DNA of 64,000 nucleotides from Armigeres subalbatus (taxonomy: Eukaryota; Arthropoda; Insecta; Diptera; Culicidae), in assembly GCF_024139115.2 (NCBI RefSeq), contig NC_085140.1, positions 418,202,283 through 418,266,282 of the forward strand, given 5' to 3'. Below are positions 31,557 to 43,904 of this stretch, in pieces (position 1 is the stretch's first letter; each line of letters opens with the position of its first letter). Below the pieces are notes generated by a model. The model saw only the letters and a list, made by a program, of their open reading frames with translations, did not search any database and was not told the origin of the DNA. A program made the position numbers and the translations under genes.

Positions 31557-34500
31557 CAAGATTAAGATTTATTTTTTATTATTTTTTTTCAAATTAAACA
31601 TTGCCTAAGGAAGGGGTCAAGGTTGAAGCTTAAGGTGACCATCTTAAGCCAGCTGACCTTATCAAGTGCCTCCTGGCGACGACGAATGAAGAACCGATCC
31701 AAAGCTAAAAATTCATAAATAAAGAATTAAAGTAAAATGAAACTGAGCAAAGTAACATTGAAACCCATTGCATTCTTCGAATCTTAAACCGGATCTTGAC
31801 ATTGTAGGATCCACGAATTTTCTGCCAAAAATTCCTAAAAGTTTGTGACATAGGAAGATCACTTCCACTGAATCCCTGTCGGAATTTAGTGCCAAAAAAG
31901 TCGAAAACAATCAGCTGAAGTGCATCCACCCGAGTACGAATGTACGATGCATTGCAGTATGAAGACACCAAAATTCTCAGGGCAACGTGTTTCCCACAAC
32001 CCGGCTTGCTACCGCGCCGACGACCGACGTTGCGCTCGATAAGAAATTGTGATGCGTTCGGTTACCTAAATGACTGCAAGAACCCGAAGTTGATAAACAA
32101 AACAAAGATTCCCATACAGAGACGCATAAGCGACCGCGATCCATTCGCGATTCCATTTGACAGCAGCCGACGAAAGTGGCTGCTGGGTGGCACTTCTGGA
32201 TTCCAGCGATCCCGATACTGAGAAAGAATAACAACAACCAACAGACAGTAGCACACTGTGGCGCGAGAGACATTTTTGATCTTGCTGCTCCGGCGGTGGT
32301 GATCTGCCGCAGCAGCAGGAGGTATGCGCATCCGAACGTCAAGAGATTGTGGCGGGCACAAGCTACGTAACACTTTTCATCTGGAAGACTGATTCGTTCG
32401 AGAGTTCCGCGAGTTGTGGATGTTCCCGAACCAACGCACGCATCATACAGCCCTCCCTGGTAGTGTGCCAACCTGAGACTGACATCGTGACATCGTTTTC
32501 TCATGCGGGGAAGTGCCATGCATGGCCTAATGTAGGTAGCTATGTCGCGGCGCGGAAGAGACCAAAAAAGCCGCCTTTGGACTTGGAATCGCGGTTGGAG
32601 TAGAAAATAGAAATGTTAATGAGTTAATTAGTGATCAAGCTCAGCTGCTGGTTTCTGTGGAATCTTTCGGTTCCGGAAGACAGGCAGCCCGTCGGTGCAG
32701 GTGGGATGGTGACAAGGAAGCTGAGGCTCGTATTGTAATTCATATCGGAATAGAATTAGTGGGTAAAATTATAGGATTGAAATGAGTATAAATTATTTTA
32801 AAACAGGATTTTATATCATCTAGGAGCATATGAATATTGTATTGCGATTAAAACAACCAGTTGTTGATTTTATGTTTTACTTACTGATGCAATTATGGTA
32901 AATTCTTTAAAATCTTTGGATCTGCCAAAAAAAAAATTACATGATTACGTAGCGTTTTGAAAAATAGAAAAAAAAATGCTCAAGGATCTTAGCTCAACGC
33001 TTATAAAATTATCCAAATAAAGTCATAATCGCAAATTTAGACCAAGTCGTCGATCACGAGGAAGATCAATGGAATCGATGCCGGCTACGTATATCTCCTC
33101 CTCCGCACGCGTTCAGTGTTGAGGACGCCAGCAGCCGCCGGCCGCCCATAGCTCGTTAATCAGTCGATGATATAATTTTATGCTAATTCAGCCCAGATCG
33201 GTCCGGAGGATCTCACCTTCGGTAATCGATTTTTCGTCTCATCAAAACTGCGTTCAAAGTGTGGCCTGGAACGATAAACCACAGCCAACAAATATCGTGG
33301 GAGCTAGAGAGGAGGTCCACTGTTGCGGCTTGGAACCATATGTTGAGATTATAAAATAATAGACGGAATGGAACTCGAGCGCGGATTTCCATTTTAGCTT
33401 CACACTTCATAAAGATAGCAACCGCAGGTCGCTGGCGCTGCCGGCAATAGGTCGTTGGGTGGTCCGGCCATTAGCGGCAATGGCTAGATTTGCCAGATGT
33501 GGTGACGCCAACTCTCTCATCGGATGAGATATTGTCGTCGAATGACGGAATAGCGGTTCGATTTGTTGTTTTGTTTTAATTGGATGTAAAATATTTTTTT
33601 TTACATTTGACTCACTTTTTATTTTAGGCGAAATTGTTTACTTAAGTTCTTAGAAAGAAAAAAAAAACATATGCTTGAAGTCAACTTACCTCATACATGT
33701 AATTCAAGTGTTGTGTGCGACTAACCTTTTTGGATAATTCCTAAGATTTTGGCTTGTAGCAAGACACAATCTATAAACTTTTTTCATTAGTTAAGTACCT
33801 CCTAACAAAAAGGGATTATATTGATGAACCGGTTCTTCAAAGATTCTGTCGAGTGTCATAATATTTCACAAAACGTAAAATACCATTTATAAGTTTAACT
33901 TCAACTATTTCTTTATCTTATTTTGTACGAAATCTAATGATATTTTTCTGTCTTTTTTTCATTACAGGTACTACTCCTTCAATGTTCAATCCAGCTAGAA
34001 GAAAATGGATTCGGAGAAATAATAGTCTTAAGTATCAAGACGAGAGCTGAAAAATAAAATCCAAAAATCTAAAACATTGCAGAATTTTTCGTGAAATTCG
34101 TATAATCTAGTTTTATTTGATATACTTTTTTGATAGATACTTGTATTTTGACCATAAATGATTATATTCATTGACACGAGAGATACAATAAAATACATTT
34201 GAAGAAGGTTAGAAGATTTAATGCTCTATTCAGAAGGGCTAAGGAATATCCTCAAATGGTTGTATTCTGCGAAACTGTTGGAAGTATTACCGAAAATTAA
34301 TATAACCTAGAAAGAGTGATCATTTAAACATCATAGATCGTTTTGCCGTCATTTTATCCTAATAGTGAAATTTGGCTATTTGTGATTCCTTAGAATTTTG
34401 GTGTTTTTTGAGCGCCTTTACGATGCTTTCCCGTGGAGCACCAAAATCTGTGCATCTAAGCTTTTCAATGTTTGTATTAGCCTCTAGAAAATACAATGCG

Positions 34501-34650
34501 AATGTAAATTATAAGTTCAACAACCGATCGGGTGCGTCAGGGACTTCATTTTAAAGATATAACATGTGCAAAATAGTTTGATCATTAAACGATTTGTTTT
34601 TAAATTTTCTCATTTTATTTCCAATGCCTATCAAAGGAACAGTACGACCA
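31557..34650. other. Unique DNA, no gene recognised
   Basis: GC-rich islands at about 31930-32730 and 33030-33540 are set in AT-rich DNA. Open frames in the first island (93-180 codons) occur in four or more overlapping frames, have irregular composition and show no domain. The second island has no long frame but high sequence complexity, as intronic or regulatory DNA would. Nothing repeats elsewhere in the window. Confidence 0.4.
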
Positions 34651-34654
34651 TAGT

Positions 34655-35165
34655 CCATTTTCAGCTAGATGACGACCTTTTCGGCCGAATGACATGTTTG
34701 GACAAACGACAGTATGTTGGTCATATGTCTGTTTCGATCAAACGCCATTTTTAGCCAAATGCCTTTCGGTCAGATGGGTTCCGGCCTAATGATTTGTTCA
34801 ACCGAATGACATAATCGTTCAAACAATTTTCGGTTCACGAAGTGACAGTTTTAACATATGGCAACCTACATATGACATAGGTATGGTGAAGTGTTCACGG
34901 AATCGGCGATAATCATGGCATCGTTTTTTGAGCGGAGTAGTTCCAGGTTGATCAGCTGGCATCGGCTCTCGTAACACGTCGGAAGACGTTTGGTCGATTG
35001 ATATACCGTCGAATAAAAAAAGGTTGGTCGGAAGTAACTTGCAGCAAAGCAAGTCTTGGGGCACTTAGCTGAAATGGTAGTTGGTCAATGATAAGAATAC
35101 GTAACATTAACAAACTTCTCATCAATGACATTTGGTTGAATGACGTTCTATCAAATGATACACTG
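34655..35165. repeat. Degenerate GGCCGAATGAC-type tandem block
   Basis: Units of about 15-20 bp of the type TTCGGCCGAATGACATG, with variants TTTAGCCAAATGCCTTTCGG and TTCAACCGAATGACATAA, run at 34655-34830. Scattered copies continue to 35160 (TTTGGTTGAATGACGTTC). Related blocks lie at 37205, 44085, 49968 and 63725. Non-coding. Confidence 0.6.
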
Positions 35166-35189
35166 GTGGAAATAAGTATACGTTATTGA

Positions 35190-35573
35190 CCCGATTTTGT
35201 CTACCCACGATTTCATCACGTTTTGTCCCGATTTTGTCACGTTTTCGACCCGATTTTGTCACCCCAAAAATTTTCGAAAATTTTAGTCTTTCTTTTTATT
35301 TTCGTAAATAATACCGCAAACAACGTTGATTTCCATGAAATAACTTTGACTGCCTGTAGTTTATTATGAATGACTTCTGAGTACTTGGAAAGGATTCTGT
35401 AAGCATTTTCGACAAGAAATAACGGATACCGTTCACGCATTTTGCCTTTCCAAGGCATAAAATGATTCATTATTGTGAAATGAATTAAAAAATTTCAAAT
35501 AATTTTTTTTCCGATTTTGTCACATACCTTGTTTTATCACCCCAAAATTCACCAGGGGGGTGATAAAATCGGG
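35190..35573. mobile_element. Foldback-like element, CCCGATTTTGTCACC ends
   Basis: The left side repeats CCCGATTTTGTCACG/CC three times (35190-35265). The right side ends GGGGTGATAAAATCGGG, whose complement, CCCGATTTTATCACCCC, matches the left end. The interior holds an unremarkable 77-codon minus frame. The CCGATTTT(G/A)TCAC motif recurs at 37797, 44020 and 47075. Confidence 0.55.
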
Positions 35574-35815
35574 ATATTACTATCACGACAAGCTCGATTT
35601 CCATACAAAATAGCCATGTTGAGAGATCAAAACTTCGATTCATAGCAATTCGATTGGGCTGATTTGCCAGCAGGCTTAAAATGACTTGAAAGTATCATTT
35701 TGCATATATTTTGTTATACTCGTTTTTGTTGGAAATAATTCAAAAGGCGTATCAGTTGTATGGTATATTTATAATATTATATCCAGATTCAGAGGTCAAA
35801 ATCAAGAGAGATGTA

Positions 35816-36728
35816 GGGGAAGAGGTGGTAAAATAAACAGTCGGCTATATTTATATTAAAACACTATTTAGGCGTATGTTAATCATGCACACGTTTTCCT
35901 CGAAATAAAATAAGGTAACTGAGCTAATATTTTGTTTTGAGACCGAACGAATAGCTATTATTATCTAAAATATCAAACGAGACCGTAAAAATAGGGTCTG
36001 ATGTAATTTTCAACCATTTTTCCGCAAGCTTCAATTCCTAGAAAATTCGTAATATCATTGATTCAAACCTGGTCTAACCACAGCGGCAAATAGGACAAAC
36101 TTCACAACGATGTTGCAGGGGTAAATAGTAAAATTATTGGTTTGCATAATCAGAGGAAGAGATACTTATCACAAGGCACGTATGGAGGTAAAATGAACAC
36201 TTTATTAAACTTTCACAAATTTATGACAAAAGTTGTGCAATTGTGAAGCGGAAGTTCAAGAAACAAACCATATCAATTAACCAAGATAAAACTTAGAATA
36301 TGTAAATTTAATTTAAAAATAACCGATATTTAAAAAAAAATCTTCTTTTTATTGAATTGATAATTAAAAGCTTTTCAAAAGTTATACCAAATTTTTCAAA
36401 AGGCTCTCATAATCCTAACTAGTTATATATACAGTGCTAGAGTTAAAAAAAGAAAATTAAATATTTCAAAAGGGTTTAGAAGCGATGTTCATTTTACCAC
36501 CAGGCAGTGTTCATTTTACTCGCACTATTTATGTACATACGAAATTTTGATGTTTTTTATTTCGGCGAAAAACTGTTTAAAACAATGTTTATTAGTGAAA
36601 AAAATGTTCAGTGCAATAAGAATATGAGTTAAATTGTTGGACCAAGTGGTAAAACTAGCAAACTATCCTTGTTTTATTATTGAATACAACGCAAGTCCTT
36701 AACGTGTTCATTTTACCACCTGTTCCCC
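35816..36728. mobile_element. TA-flanked DNA element, ends GGGGAAGAGGTGG
   Basis: Ends GGGGAAGAGGTGGTAAAATA and, inverted, GGGGAACAGGTGGTAAAATG, next to TA at 35814-35815 and 36729-36730. The word GTTCATTTTACCACC and partial copies recur inside (36186, 36488, 36507). 913 bp with no transposase frame. The layout matches 21248-22821 and 4204-4739: GGGG-type ends, TA flank and dispersed copies of the terminal word. Confidence 0.8.
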
Positions 36729-37204
36729 TACACAATTCACTCAAAGATGAAAAGTTCCAGTTCCAAATTTTAGCCAAACCGAATCGCTATGAATCAAGAA
36801 TTCGATCCCTAAACCTGGCAAAAAAAAGTATGAAAAGCATGCTTGTTTTTATACTTATTTCTGGCGGTATATTTGATCATATGGACATTGCGTCAATTTA
36901 ATTATTGAATTTTCGGTTGACCAATGTCGTAAGGCTGTTGTTGGTTCAAGTGATTTTTTGTATTGAACTGATGTCAGCTGTTGTTTCGCTTTAAGTGTGA
37001 TTAGTTTAATATACTTAGTATGGTACATCGTAGAATGGCGTAGACGTGATAATGTTCGAGAAAATAAAACGTCGAATTTACGAAAAAAAAAACAAAACCA
37101 TGATCCAAACCCTTACATGTTTAAGTAAAGAATGATTTTATTTGAAATAGAATAATACTTACATTAACGATACATGCTGTGACACACATCGAAGAAGGGT
37201 TGCT

Positions 37205-37345
37205 TTCCCGAAACCTATCTGGCCGAAAGTCATTTGGCCATACGGCCGAATAGGTCATTTTGTCAAATAGGTAATTTGGCCGAATAGGTCATTTGGCCGA
37301 AAAGTTTCTTTTTTGCCGGACAGGTAATTTGGCCGAATATGTTAT
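37205..37345. repeat. GGCCGAATAGGTCATTT tandem block
   Basis: Seven or more units of about 15-20 bp such as TTGGCCGAATAGGTCATT, of the same family as 34655-34830 and 44085-44235. It is followed at once by the GTGAGAAGTGAG block. Confidence 0.7.
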
Positions 37346-37364
37346 TTGTTATAGTTCATTTGAC

Positions 37365-37775
37365 GTCTTACTTTTCACTCCTTAATCATTATTTCTCACT
37401 TCTCACTGCAAAATTGAGAAATAAGAAGTTGAAAATGAAGATAGAGAAGGGAGGCGACTACCTTCTCACTACACTCTTCTCACTTTTCACATAAAGAAGT
37501 GAGAAATGAGTAGTGCGAAGTGAGAATTGAGACGTCTCACTTCTCACTAATAATTACTCACTTCTCACTGTGAAAAGTGAGAAGTGCAAAGTGAGTAGTG
37601 AGACGTTTCACTTCTCACTTCGCACTACTTATTTTTTATAGTGAGAAGTAAGATCACTAAGTAAGCCTCACTACTCACTTCTTACTAATTATTCTCATTT
37701 TTTCACTTTTCACAGTGGGAAGTGAGAAATTAAAAGTGATTAGTGAAAAGTTAGATGTGAGACGTTTCACTTCTT
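37365..37775. repeat. GTGAGAAGTGAGAA / TTCTCACTTCTCAC inverted block
   Basis: Alternating runs of GTGAGAAGTGAGAA and its complement, including TTCTCACTTCTCACT, with arms repeatedly switching strand, so the RNA or single strand can fold in many registers. A related block lies at 57060-57255. No coding content. Confidence 0.75.
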
Positions 37776-37796
37776 ATATCGCACTACAGATATGTT

Positions 37797-38226
37797 CCGA
37801 TTTTATCACGTTCCGATTTTGGCAAGAAAAATTTTCCGTTTTTATCAACAAAAAAAAAAAAAATTTTTGACGTAGAACTACGTCTGTCTTTTCTATATTG
37901 GGGTACACTTTACGATTTCGAAAATTCAAAAAACGTCAGGAAAATATGATAGACTTTGATCGTTAATATCTCAGCCGTTTCTCGATGGATTTACAATTTT
38001 CTTGGACCATTCGATCAAGGAAGAGTCAACGCTTCATAACCGATGTACATTGAAGTTATTTTTTACGCGGTTTTTGTACACGATTCGCTTTTAATGCGAT
38101 TTTGTTTTCACTAGAATTTCAGGATTTCCATGGCTCATTTAGACACATTTTGGGATTTTCGCGGTTTTTTACGTTGTTTTAATTCACGCGGCCCACATCC
38201 TCCGCGTAAAAATCGACTCCAGTGTG
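37797..38226. repeat. Mixed repeat fragments
   Basis: CCGATTTTATCACGTTCCGA at about 37797 is of the 35190 family. GACGTAGAACTACGTC (37868-37883) is a near-perfect palindrome that starts a block of repeat-like appearance. From about 38055 to 38226 words of the type ACGCGGTTTTT and CCGCGTAAAAATCGACTCC face each other, as in a small inverted-repeat element. No gene is seen. Confidence 0.4.
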
Positions 38227-38350
38227 TTACAATATTTAGGTATGATAATATTTTGTATTGAAAACTTGCTAACAATTTAGCAATAATAATAATATTTAGC
38301 AGTTTAGGTTTCGATGAATCAGTCAATCTCGTAAGTGTATCGCAAGCTTC

Positions 38351-38616
38351 GTCTTCCATAGCACTACATTCCAACTGGAACTTGGCCTGCTTTTCAAAGT
38401 AATCTATTAGCATTGTTTTAGTTATTAATTGAAAGCTTTATATGACCGATATTGCATGAGTATTCAATATGTATCTTTTGTGACAAATACAATCGATACA
38501 CTATGCTCGGGGTGTCGAGAATGTTTCCCACCCGAAAATATCCTAGATTGGATCGAGAATCGAACTCGCCATCTCCGGTTTCTGAACCTTTGTTCGCAAG
38601 GCTAACTGGAGACCTC
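38351..38616 (-). mobile_element. Feilai-like SINE, near full length
   Basis: On the minus strand the head GAGGTCTCCAGTTAGCC leads to B box GCGAGTTCGATTCTCGATCC (about 38543-38562), then the same body as 12223-12475 (CCAAGTTCCAGTTGGAATG). The GAA tail is short and mutated (GAAGAC). The most complete tRNA-like head of the three copies. Confidence 0.75.
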
Positions 38617-39111
38617 AAGCCAGCATAGAAGTCAAATTAATGCAACTTACAGAGCTGCACCAGCTGGTGCAGTTCGTTTCTGCTAGCTCACACGCGCGTT
38701 TTCTCTCAAAACCTTGGGAGTGTTTGACGGCAGCTTCTCGCTTACGTCTATTGATGCCAGTAGAGAAGCTCGGAATCTTCTCCACTGCTGCAGTGGGTGT
38801 GTTCTGGAAAACTTTCTTCGGTTCGTTTTTGCAGATTCCTATGTGTCCAAAGTCCGACGCAACTCACATGAAGGAATAATAATTATTGTCAAACTTATTT
38901 ATCGCGTCAATTCTGACTTCCTCCATAGGAAGACCACCAAACGCCATTATCAGCCCAGCTTTCACGATGTGATTTTCTATAACGAGCCACCGGGGTTTTA
39001 GACTGAGAAATCATAAAATGAGTACTAATTTGCTCTGACCCCAACATCTTGATAATTATATCTATGACCAGAGTGCGTAATGCTCACTCAATCTCAGGAG
39101 CGCAAAATAAA

Positions 39112-39786
39112 TCTAGACCAACATTCGAAAAGGGCGTAACTGTTACGCCCTTTTCAAATGTTGATGATGATGATGATGATACTACCATCTATTGTAGCAA
39201 GGCACCTGCCGATAGCACTGGCCATATCTGGCAAACGATTTGATCATGATTATACTATTGTTTGTATGTCATCAAACTCCTGTATGAAGGGCCAAAAATG
39301 GGTGGGGTGGTTCCATAAGCAGAAACATGCGAATGCACGGGATGAATAGAGAATCTCCTTCCAGAAGAAAGATCGTACATACAATAATATAATCTAGCCC
39401 TCGTTTCCCAGATTGACCCAATAGATGGGGAGAAGAGCCCGCCCTTTATCCACGAGATGTTAACAACAGGAAGTTGGCGACTCCACTCTTCTTGTCCAAA
39501 TCGCTTCAATCGAGTGCCCTGATGGTTTTTTTTTAAATATAATTATATAGTTTCATTTTAGTTTCAATGTAAATTAATAATATATAGAATGGAATTCTCT
39601 CACCAAATTTCATTTCGAAAGTCCAGGACGGGCAAGATCCTTTCCACACCGGTATAATTAGAAATGAATTGCTGCCTTCAAAGATGAAAACATTTGTCGT
39701 CCGTCGAGGAATGTTTTGATTGAAAATTGAAAGACAGAGCTCTTGAATCCTTAATTTTTAACCCCCTTTTCATATGTTGGTCTAGA
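39112..39786. repeat. Inverted pair TCTAGACCAACAT...GAAAAGGG
   Basis: TCTAGACCAACATTCGAAAA (39112-39131), continuing in GGGCGTAAC, is mirrored by the inverted end TCTAGACCAACATATGAAAA (39786-39767), continuing in GGGGGTTA. The left copy also closes on itself: 39119-39140 and 39142-39163 are 22-bp arms with one mismatch around a single T. A (GAT)n run follows at 39163-39180. Between them, 39255-39509 holds a minus frame without recognisable domains. A terminal-inverted element of 675 bp is possible. Confidence 0.5.
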
Positions 39787-39874
39787 AATAACGAAAACAA
39801 ATTCAACCTGGGCTTGTAAAACGCTTGCTTTGGTTTCTCTCATCGAACAGAAAAGTCGAAAACCTGTACATTTG

Positions 39875-40014
39875 GGCTTATTCTACGAGTGTTACGTGAG
39901 ATTGCTCGAATGACGTGAGAAGAGTCGTATAGCCCCATTTGAATAACATGGTCACCTCACGTGAGAATTGCTAAAATCGACTCACCTCACGTCACTCGAC
40001 TCGTAGAATAAGCC
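39875..40014. mobile_element. MITE, ends GGCTTATTCTACGAGT
   Basis: GGCTTATTCTACGAGTGTTA and, inverted, GGCTTATTCTACGAGTCGAG form the ends. The arms continue through ACGTGAG words, so most of its 140 bp can fold. There is no ORF and the target site is not clear. Confidence 0.7.
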
Positions 40015-40573
40015 TATTTATACAAAGCCACGTAGTTCAACGTCACCTTTGCGTACAACCCGATTGGGCTGCACCTTCGAGTTTTTTAAAAGAGATTTAA
40101 CTTTTAAAATAAAATAACTTGGATTAGCGGTAATAAGGCCGTAACTAACAAGAGAGGTTTTTGGAGATTTCGACTGGATTTGTAGTACTTCTGGGTCGGT
40201 ATATTGGTACCCTTACAACAGTTGTTTGTCCAATTTGTTAACGTTGGATTGGTGTCCGTACATTCGGGTTCTGAGCTTGTTGGTCGTCATACTGATATAT
40301 TTACTGGGGCATGCGAGAGAAATGCGTCGTCAATAAACCACGATTATCGACACGACCCACATGACTTGACAACAACACAACCTACTAAATTTGATTTTCT
40401 AACTTTAAAATGAACAATAGTGAAGCTAGTGCAGTTTACCCCAACCCACCTGACAGTCCATTGTGTGACCAATACTTCAATCGACAGGTTGATTAATCTC
40501 GACTAAGTCACACAATAGTTCACTTATGTACCATTGCAATTTATTAACGTGTATCGCTAATAAATGACAGGTC

Positions 40574-40604
40574 CTGATGAAGATCCTAACCCCTGGATCG
40601 AAAC
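40574..40604 (+). ncRNA. Second hammerhead-like core
   Basis: CTGATGA (40574-40580), one base, stem GATCC (40582-40586), 8-nt loop TAACCCCT, GGATC (40595-40599), then GAAAC. This is the catalytic core order of a hammerhead, with the same single extra base before stem II as in the motif at 14592. Flanking stems I and III are not convincing: AACGT upstream (about 40546) could pair with ACGTT downstream, with GTA as the cleavage triplet. The neighbouring frame 40204-40413 is unrecognised. Confidence 0.3.
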
Positions 40605-40619
40605 GTTGGCAATGATTTG

Positions 40620-42319
40620 AAATTATCAACATTTTCATGTGGGGGCGTCTCGTGGAGTTTTGCTACACCTGCTTACCATGCTGATAAAAAATTATTCATC
40701 AAGCTGAGTGGTTTCGAATGAAAGTTGTGCATTTAATTTAATATTACAACCTTTTCTTGTACAACTATATGTACAATATTAGAAAAAAAATTAAATAGAA
40801 AGGATTTACAAAACAATAAATAGCTTATTAATCTCTTTTGTTACAAAAATGTTTTAAATTTAGATGTACTTGAAATTCTAAACTCTCGCAAATCGTCTGA
40901 AATCTAACTTGATAACAGTTGGCAATAACTGGATATTGCTTAGAATAGAGATCTTTCAAATCGACTCATTCCACCATTCGGGGTACACGGGTCCCATCGC
41001 CGCTAATATTTAAACCCTCACATATTTTGTTGCTATGAAAGAAATGTTATTAACCATTATTAGTATAATAATAATTGTATATAATTATACAATTATTCAG
41101 TTCAATCAAAGTTAATTGCCTATTTCCGGGGATTAAAACACCCGACTTGGACATTCATTTACAATTTTGTGTCTAGCGTACTGAACGTACATATTCACAT
41201 ATGAGTTTTCACAACATTGTGAATTATACAATTATTGTTTGATGCGACCCCAGATTGTGACGACCAATGAGTCACATTTAGAAGTTGAAATGTGTTCCAG
41301 TTATTTAATTCTTCAAATTTAGTGAAAACTACACATTTTTCTCTATGTTGATTGATTTTGAGTATTCGTAAAAAAGCATTATTTAATGTCTCTTTTGAAA
41401 ACGCAAACATTAGTTTAATATTTTTCTTGATGCATTGCATATTCATCAGGAGAAAAAAAAACAAACAAACTGTTTCCAATCATCGAAGTATGAACGAAAG
41501 CGTGCGCGGTGCGCCTTTCGGCAAAGCACAGCCCGACACTACGATCGAGTCTAACCGAAGGTGCATCGCGTCGTTGATTGTTCTCGCAGCGCGTCGAACG
41601 GGTTTGACTCCTGCTGCGCGCATAGCAGAACTTGCATCTACACGTGCTTGCTTCGCATGCGAAAGAGGATGATATGAGGAAACGGAGAAAGCTGGCAACG
41701 CTCACGCTGGTTCTCTGCGCGCGGAGAACGAGTGAACATACCAAGAAGGAAATTATTTCAAATCATTTGTCATGGCGTAAAACTTTAAATTTGACTTCTG
41801 GCAGCGCTGCTGTTGGTTCTTCATTATGGATCGTACGACAGGCAAAAGCTTTCTATGTGATGGGGTGTGGTGTGTCGGGGAAACACACATTTAGCTGCAA
41901 TTTGACTGTACGCCAAGCATGTGGTATTAACTTGATCTGCCTACGATATATTTTGTTTCTTTAGATGTTTAGATGTTAAAATCATTGGAAATACTACGCG
42001 AAACTTTGTTTAAAAAATTTACTGAGTAAATTATTTGCCCTAATAATTAATTTCCAAGACATTAATTTCCTACTTCTGACCTAAAAATGGTTACCTGTTC
42101 CATGAACAGGTAGAACGTATGGACGAGTCACCTCTGCATGTGACTGAAAGCCGGAAATCCTGAATATTAGTAACAAGTGAGGATTATCTTCACCGACTGC
42201 GCCTTATCAAAATAAAAGTGAAAAGATGCGGGTTTATTTGCACTTTATTACTTCAGGATGAAGGATTACATTGTTATCTGGCGTTCTGATATAACTTAAA
42301 AAGCGTTAAAATACTTTTT
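40620..42319. other. AT-rich spacer with one GC-rich block
   Basis: A GC-rich block at about 41480-41910 carries overlapping open frames on both strands (60-110 codons) with Arg/Ala-rich composition and no domain. CTCGCAGCGCGTCGAACGGG and similar words suggest a repeat or LTR piece rather than an exon, but no second copy is seen. The rest is AT-rich with no features. Confidence 0.35.
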
Positions 42320-43393
42320 CGGGTGTTCTAGGCCGTCCAAACTGTTCTGGAGTACATATCCTCGAGTGTTTCAGGAAATATGTTCACAAACAAAATGTCC
42401 TAAGCTGAGATATATGTCCAAAATTATCTAGGTGATCATAAGACAAGAATTTATAGAGTTTTGAGTAAACGTAAACTATTTGAGGGTCTCCAAAACGCCC
42501 TGAAGTTCAAAACATGTGATATACCCGATCAACCTTGCATGTCGTTCATATTCGTGCATCGTTGAACATCTTAGGTCTTAGGTACATTGAGTCGATAGGA
42601 TTTCACTCATTATTTTTACATGCAACTACAGGCCTTTTCGTATGGACTGCACATGCCAAGCTAGGAGAGTCGTAGCGTAAAACTGTTGGTACCTATCTTT
42701 ATCGACACTTGAGTAATGCACTCCCTGAGTGATAATTTTAGGTGTCTGTTTGCAGATTGGCCTTCATCCCTCTATAAAAAACAGACCTTTTCGTTTCTCC
42801 AAAACGTCCTTGAGTTCAAAACAGTTCAGAACATGTGATCTAATCGATCCACCAAGTCCTAAACGATTTATCCGTGCATCGTTGAATATCCCAACAGGTC
42901 TATTGATCCGATATGATTTCACTAATTAATTCTACAAGCTACTACAGGCTTTTTCGGTTCTTCAAAACGTCCTGAAGTTCTGAACATTTGATGTACTCGA
43001 TCAACCAAGCCCTGAACGACATACCTGTGCATCGTTGAAATCCCAACAGGTCCATTGAACCGATAGTATTTCACTCATTATTTTTAGAAGCTACTGCTGG
43101 CCTATTCGGTTCTCCAAAACGTCCTTGAGCTCAGAATATGTGTTCTAGCCGATCAACCAAGTCCTGATCGATGTACGTGTGTATCGCTAAACATCCCAGC
43201 AGGTCCGTCGAGCCGATGGAATGGTACTCATTGCTTTTACAAGCTATTACAATCCTGTTCTGTTCTCCAAAACGTCTTGGAGTTCCGAACATGCGATCAA
43301 CCCGATCAAACAAGTCCTAAGTGATATATCAGTGCAACACTAAAAATCCCAGCAGTTCCACTAGGTAGGATATCACTTAGTTCTTTTGCAACC
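42320..43393 (+). repeat. Satellite B, ~153-bp tandem repeat
   Basis: The anchor CCAAAACGTCCTTGAGTTC or a close variant starts near 42333, 42489, 42798, 42961, 43113 and 43266, with spacings of 152-163 bp and one double interval. The phrase TTGAGTTCAGAACATGTGAT is shared with 60640-61130, and its inverse with 61487-63085. Units also share CCAACAGGTCCATTGA. Divergence between units is visible throughout. Non-coding. Confidence 0.8.
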
Positions 43394-43395
43394 TA

Positions 43396-43559
43396 CAGTG
43401 GACCCTCCATGAGTTAATGTTTTAAGACTCGATATCGAATCGTTGAAACAAATGATGCCTTTACTTTGGGTTGAACTTGGGAATGTTTTGAAGTACCTTA
43501 AGGAGCTTAAATATTTTCGAATTTATTGTTTTGTTTTAAACGGATGCCACCTTATCTTA
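43396..43559. mobile_element. Tc1/mariner-type MITE, left half
   Basis: CAGTGGACCCTCCATGAGTT after TA (43394-43395), then GACTCGATATCGA, as in the element at 13446. The opposite end is missing; the sequence runs directly into the next MITE at 43560. Confidence 0.5.
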
Positions 43560-43710
43560 GGGAGCGTCCATAAATTACGTCACGCTTTTAGTGGGAGGGA
43601 GAGGGTTTCTAAAAGTGTGACTACTCATATTATTTTTGTGGAAATTTCATACAAAAAGTGGGACAATGAAAATGGTAAATTTTAGAGTGACATTATTTAT
43701 GGACGTTCCC
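43560..43710. mobile_element. MITE, ends GGGARCGTCCATAAAT
   Basis: GGGAGCGTCCATAAATTACG and, inverted, GGGAACGTCCATAAATAATG form the ends of a 151-bp element with C/G-rich GGGAGGGAGAGGG inside. The flanks TTA and TTG are near-duplicates. A related right end, CACGTGGTTTATGGACAGTCCC, lies at 43832-43853. A PIF/Harbinger-type origin is possible. Confidence 0.65.
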
Positions 43711-43904
43711 TTGATGCACTCCTTACTTGCCAGGAATCTCAACCAGTAACCATTGATGATCAATATACATTTCCTATGTATAATAACTTTGGTCTCTTTT
43801 CACTAACCCTTGCCTCCCACTAGCATGTTCACGTGGTTTATGGACAGTCCCTTAGCATTGAAAAATGTTGGAACTTAAAAATCTGACATTTCCCCAGTAA
43901 TATA

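Noticed and set aside
41415..41964. Arg/Ala-rich frames on both strands
   Set aside because: Four overlapping frames of similar length in a GC-rich block, with no domain and no splice signals. I could not decide between them.
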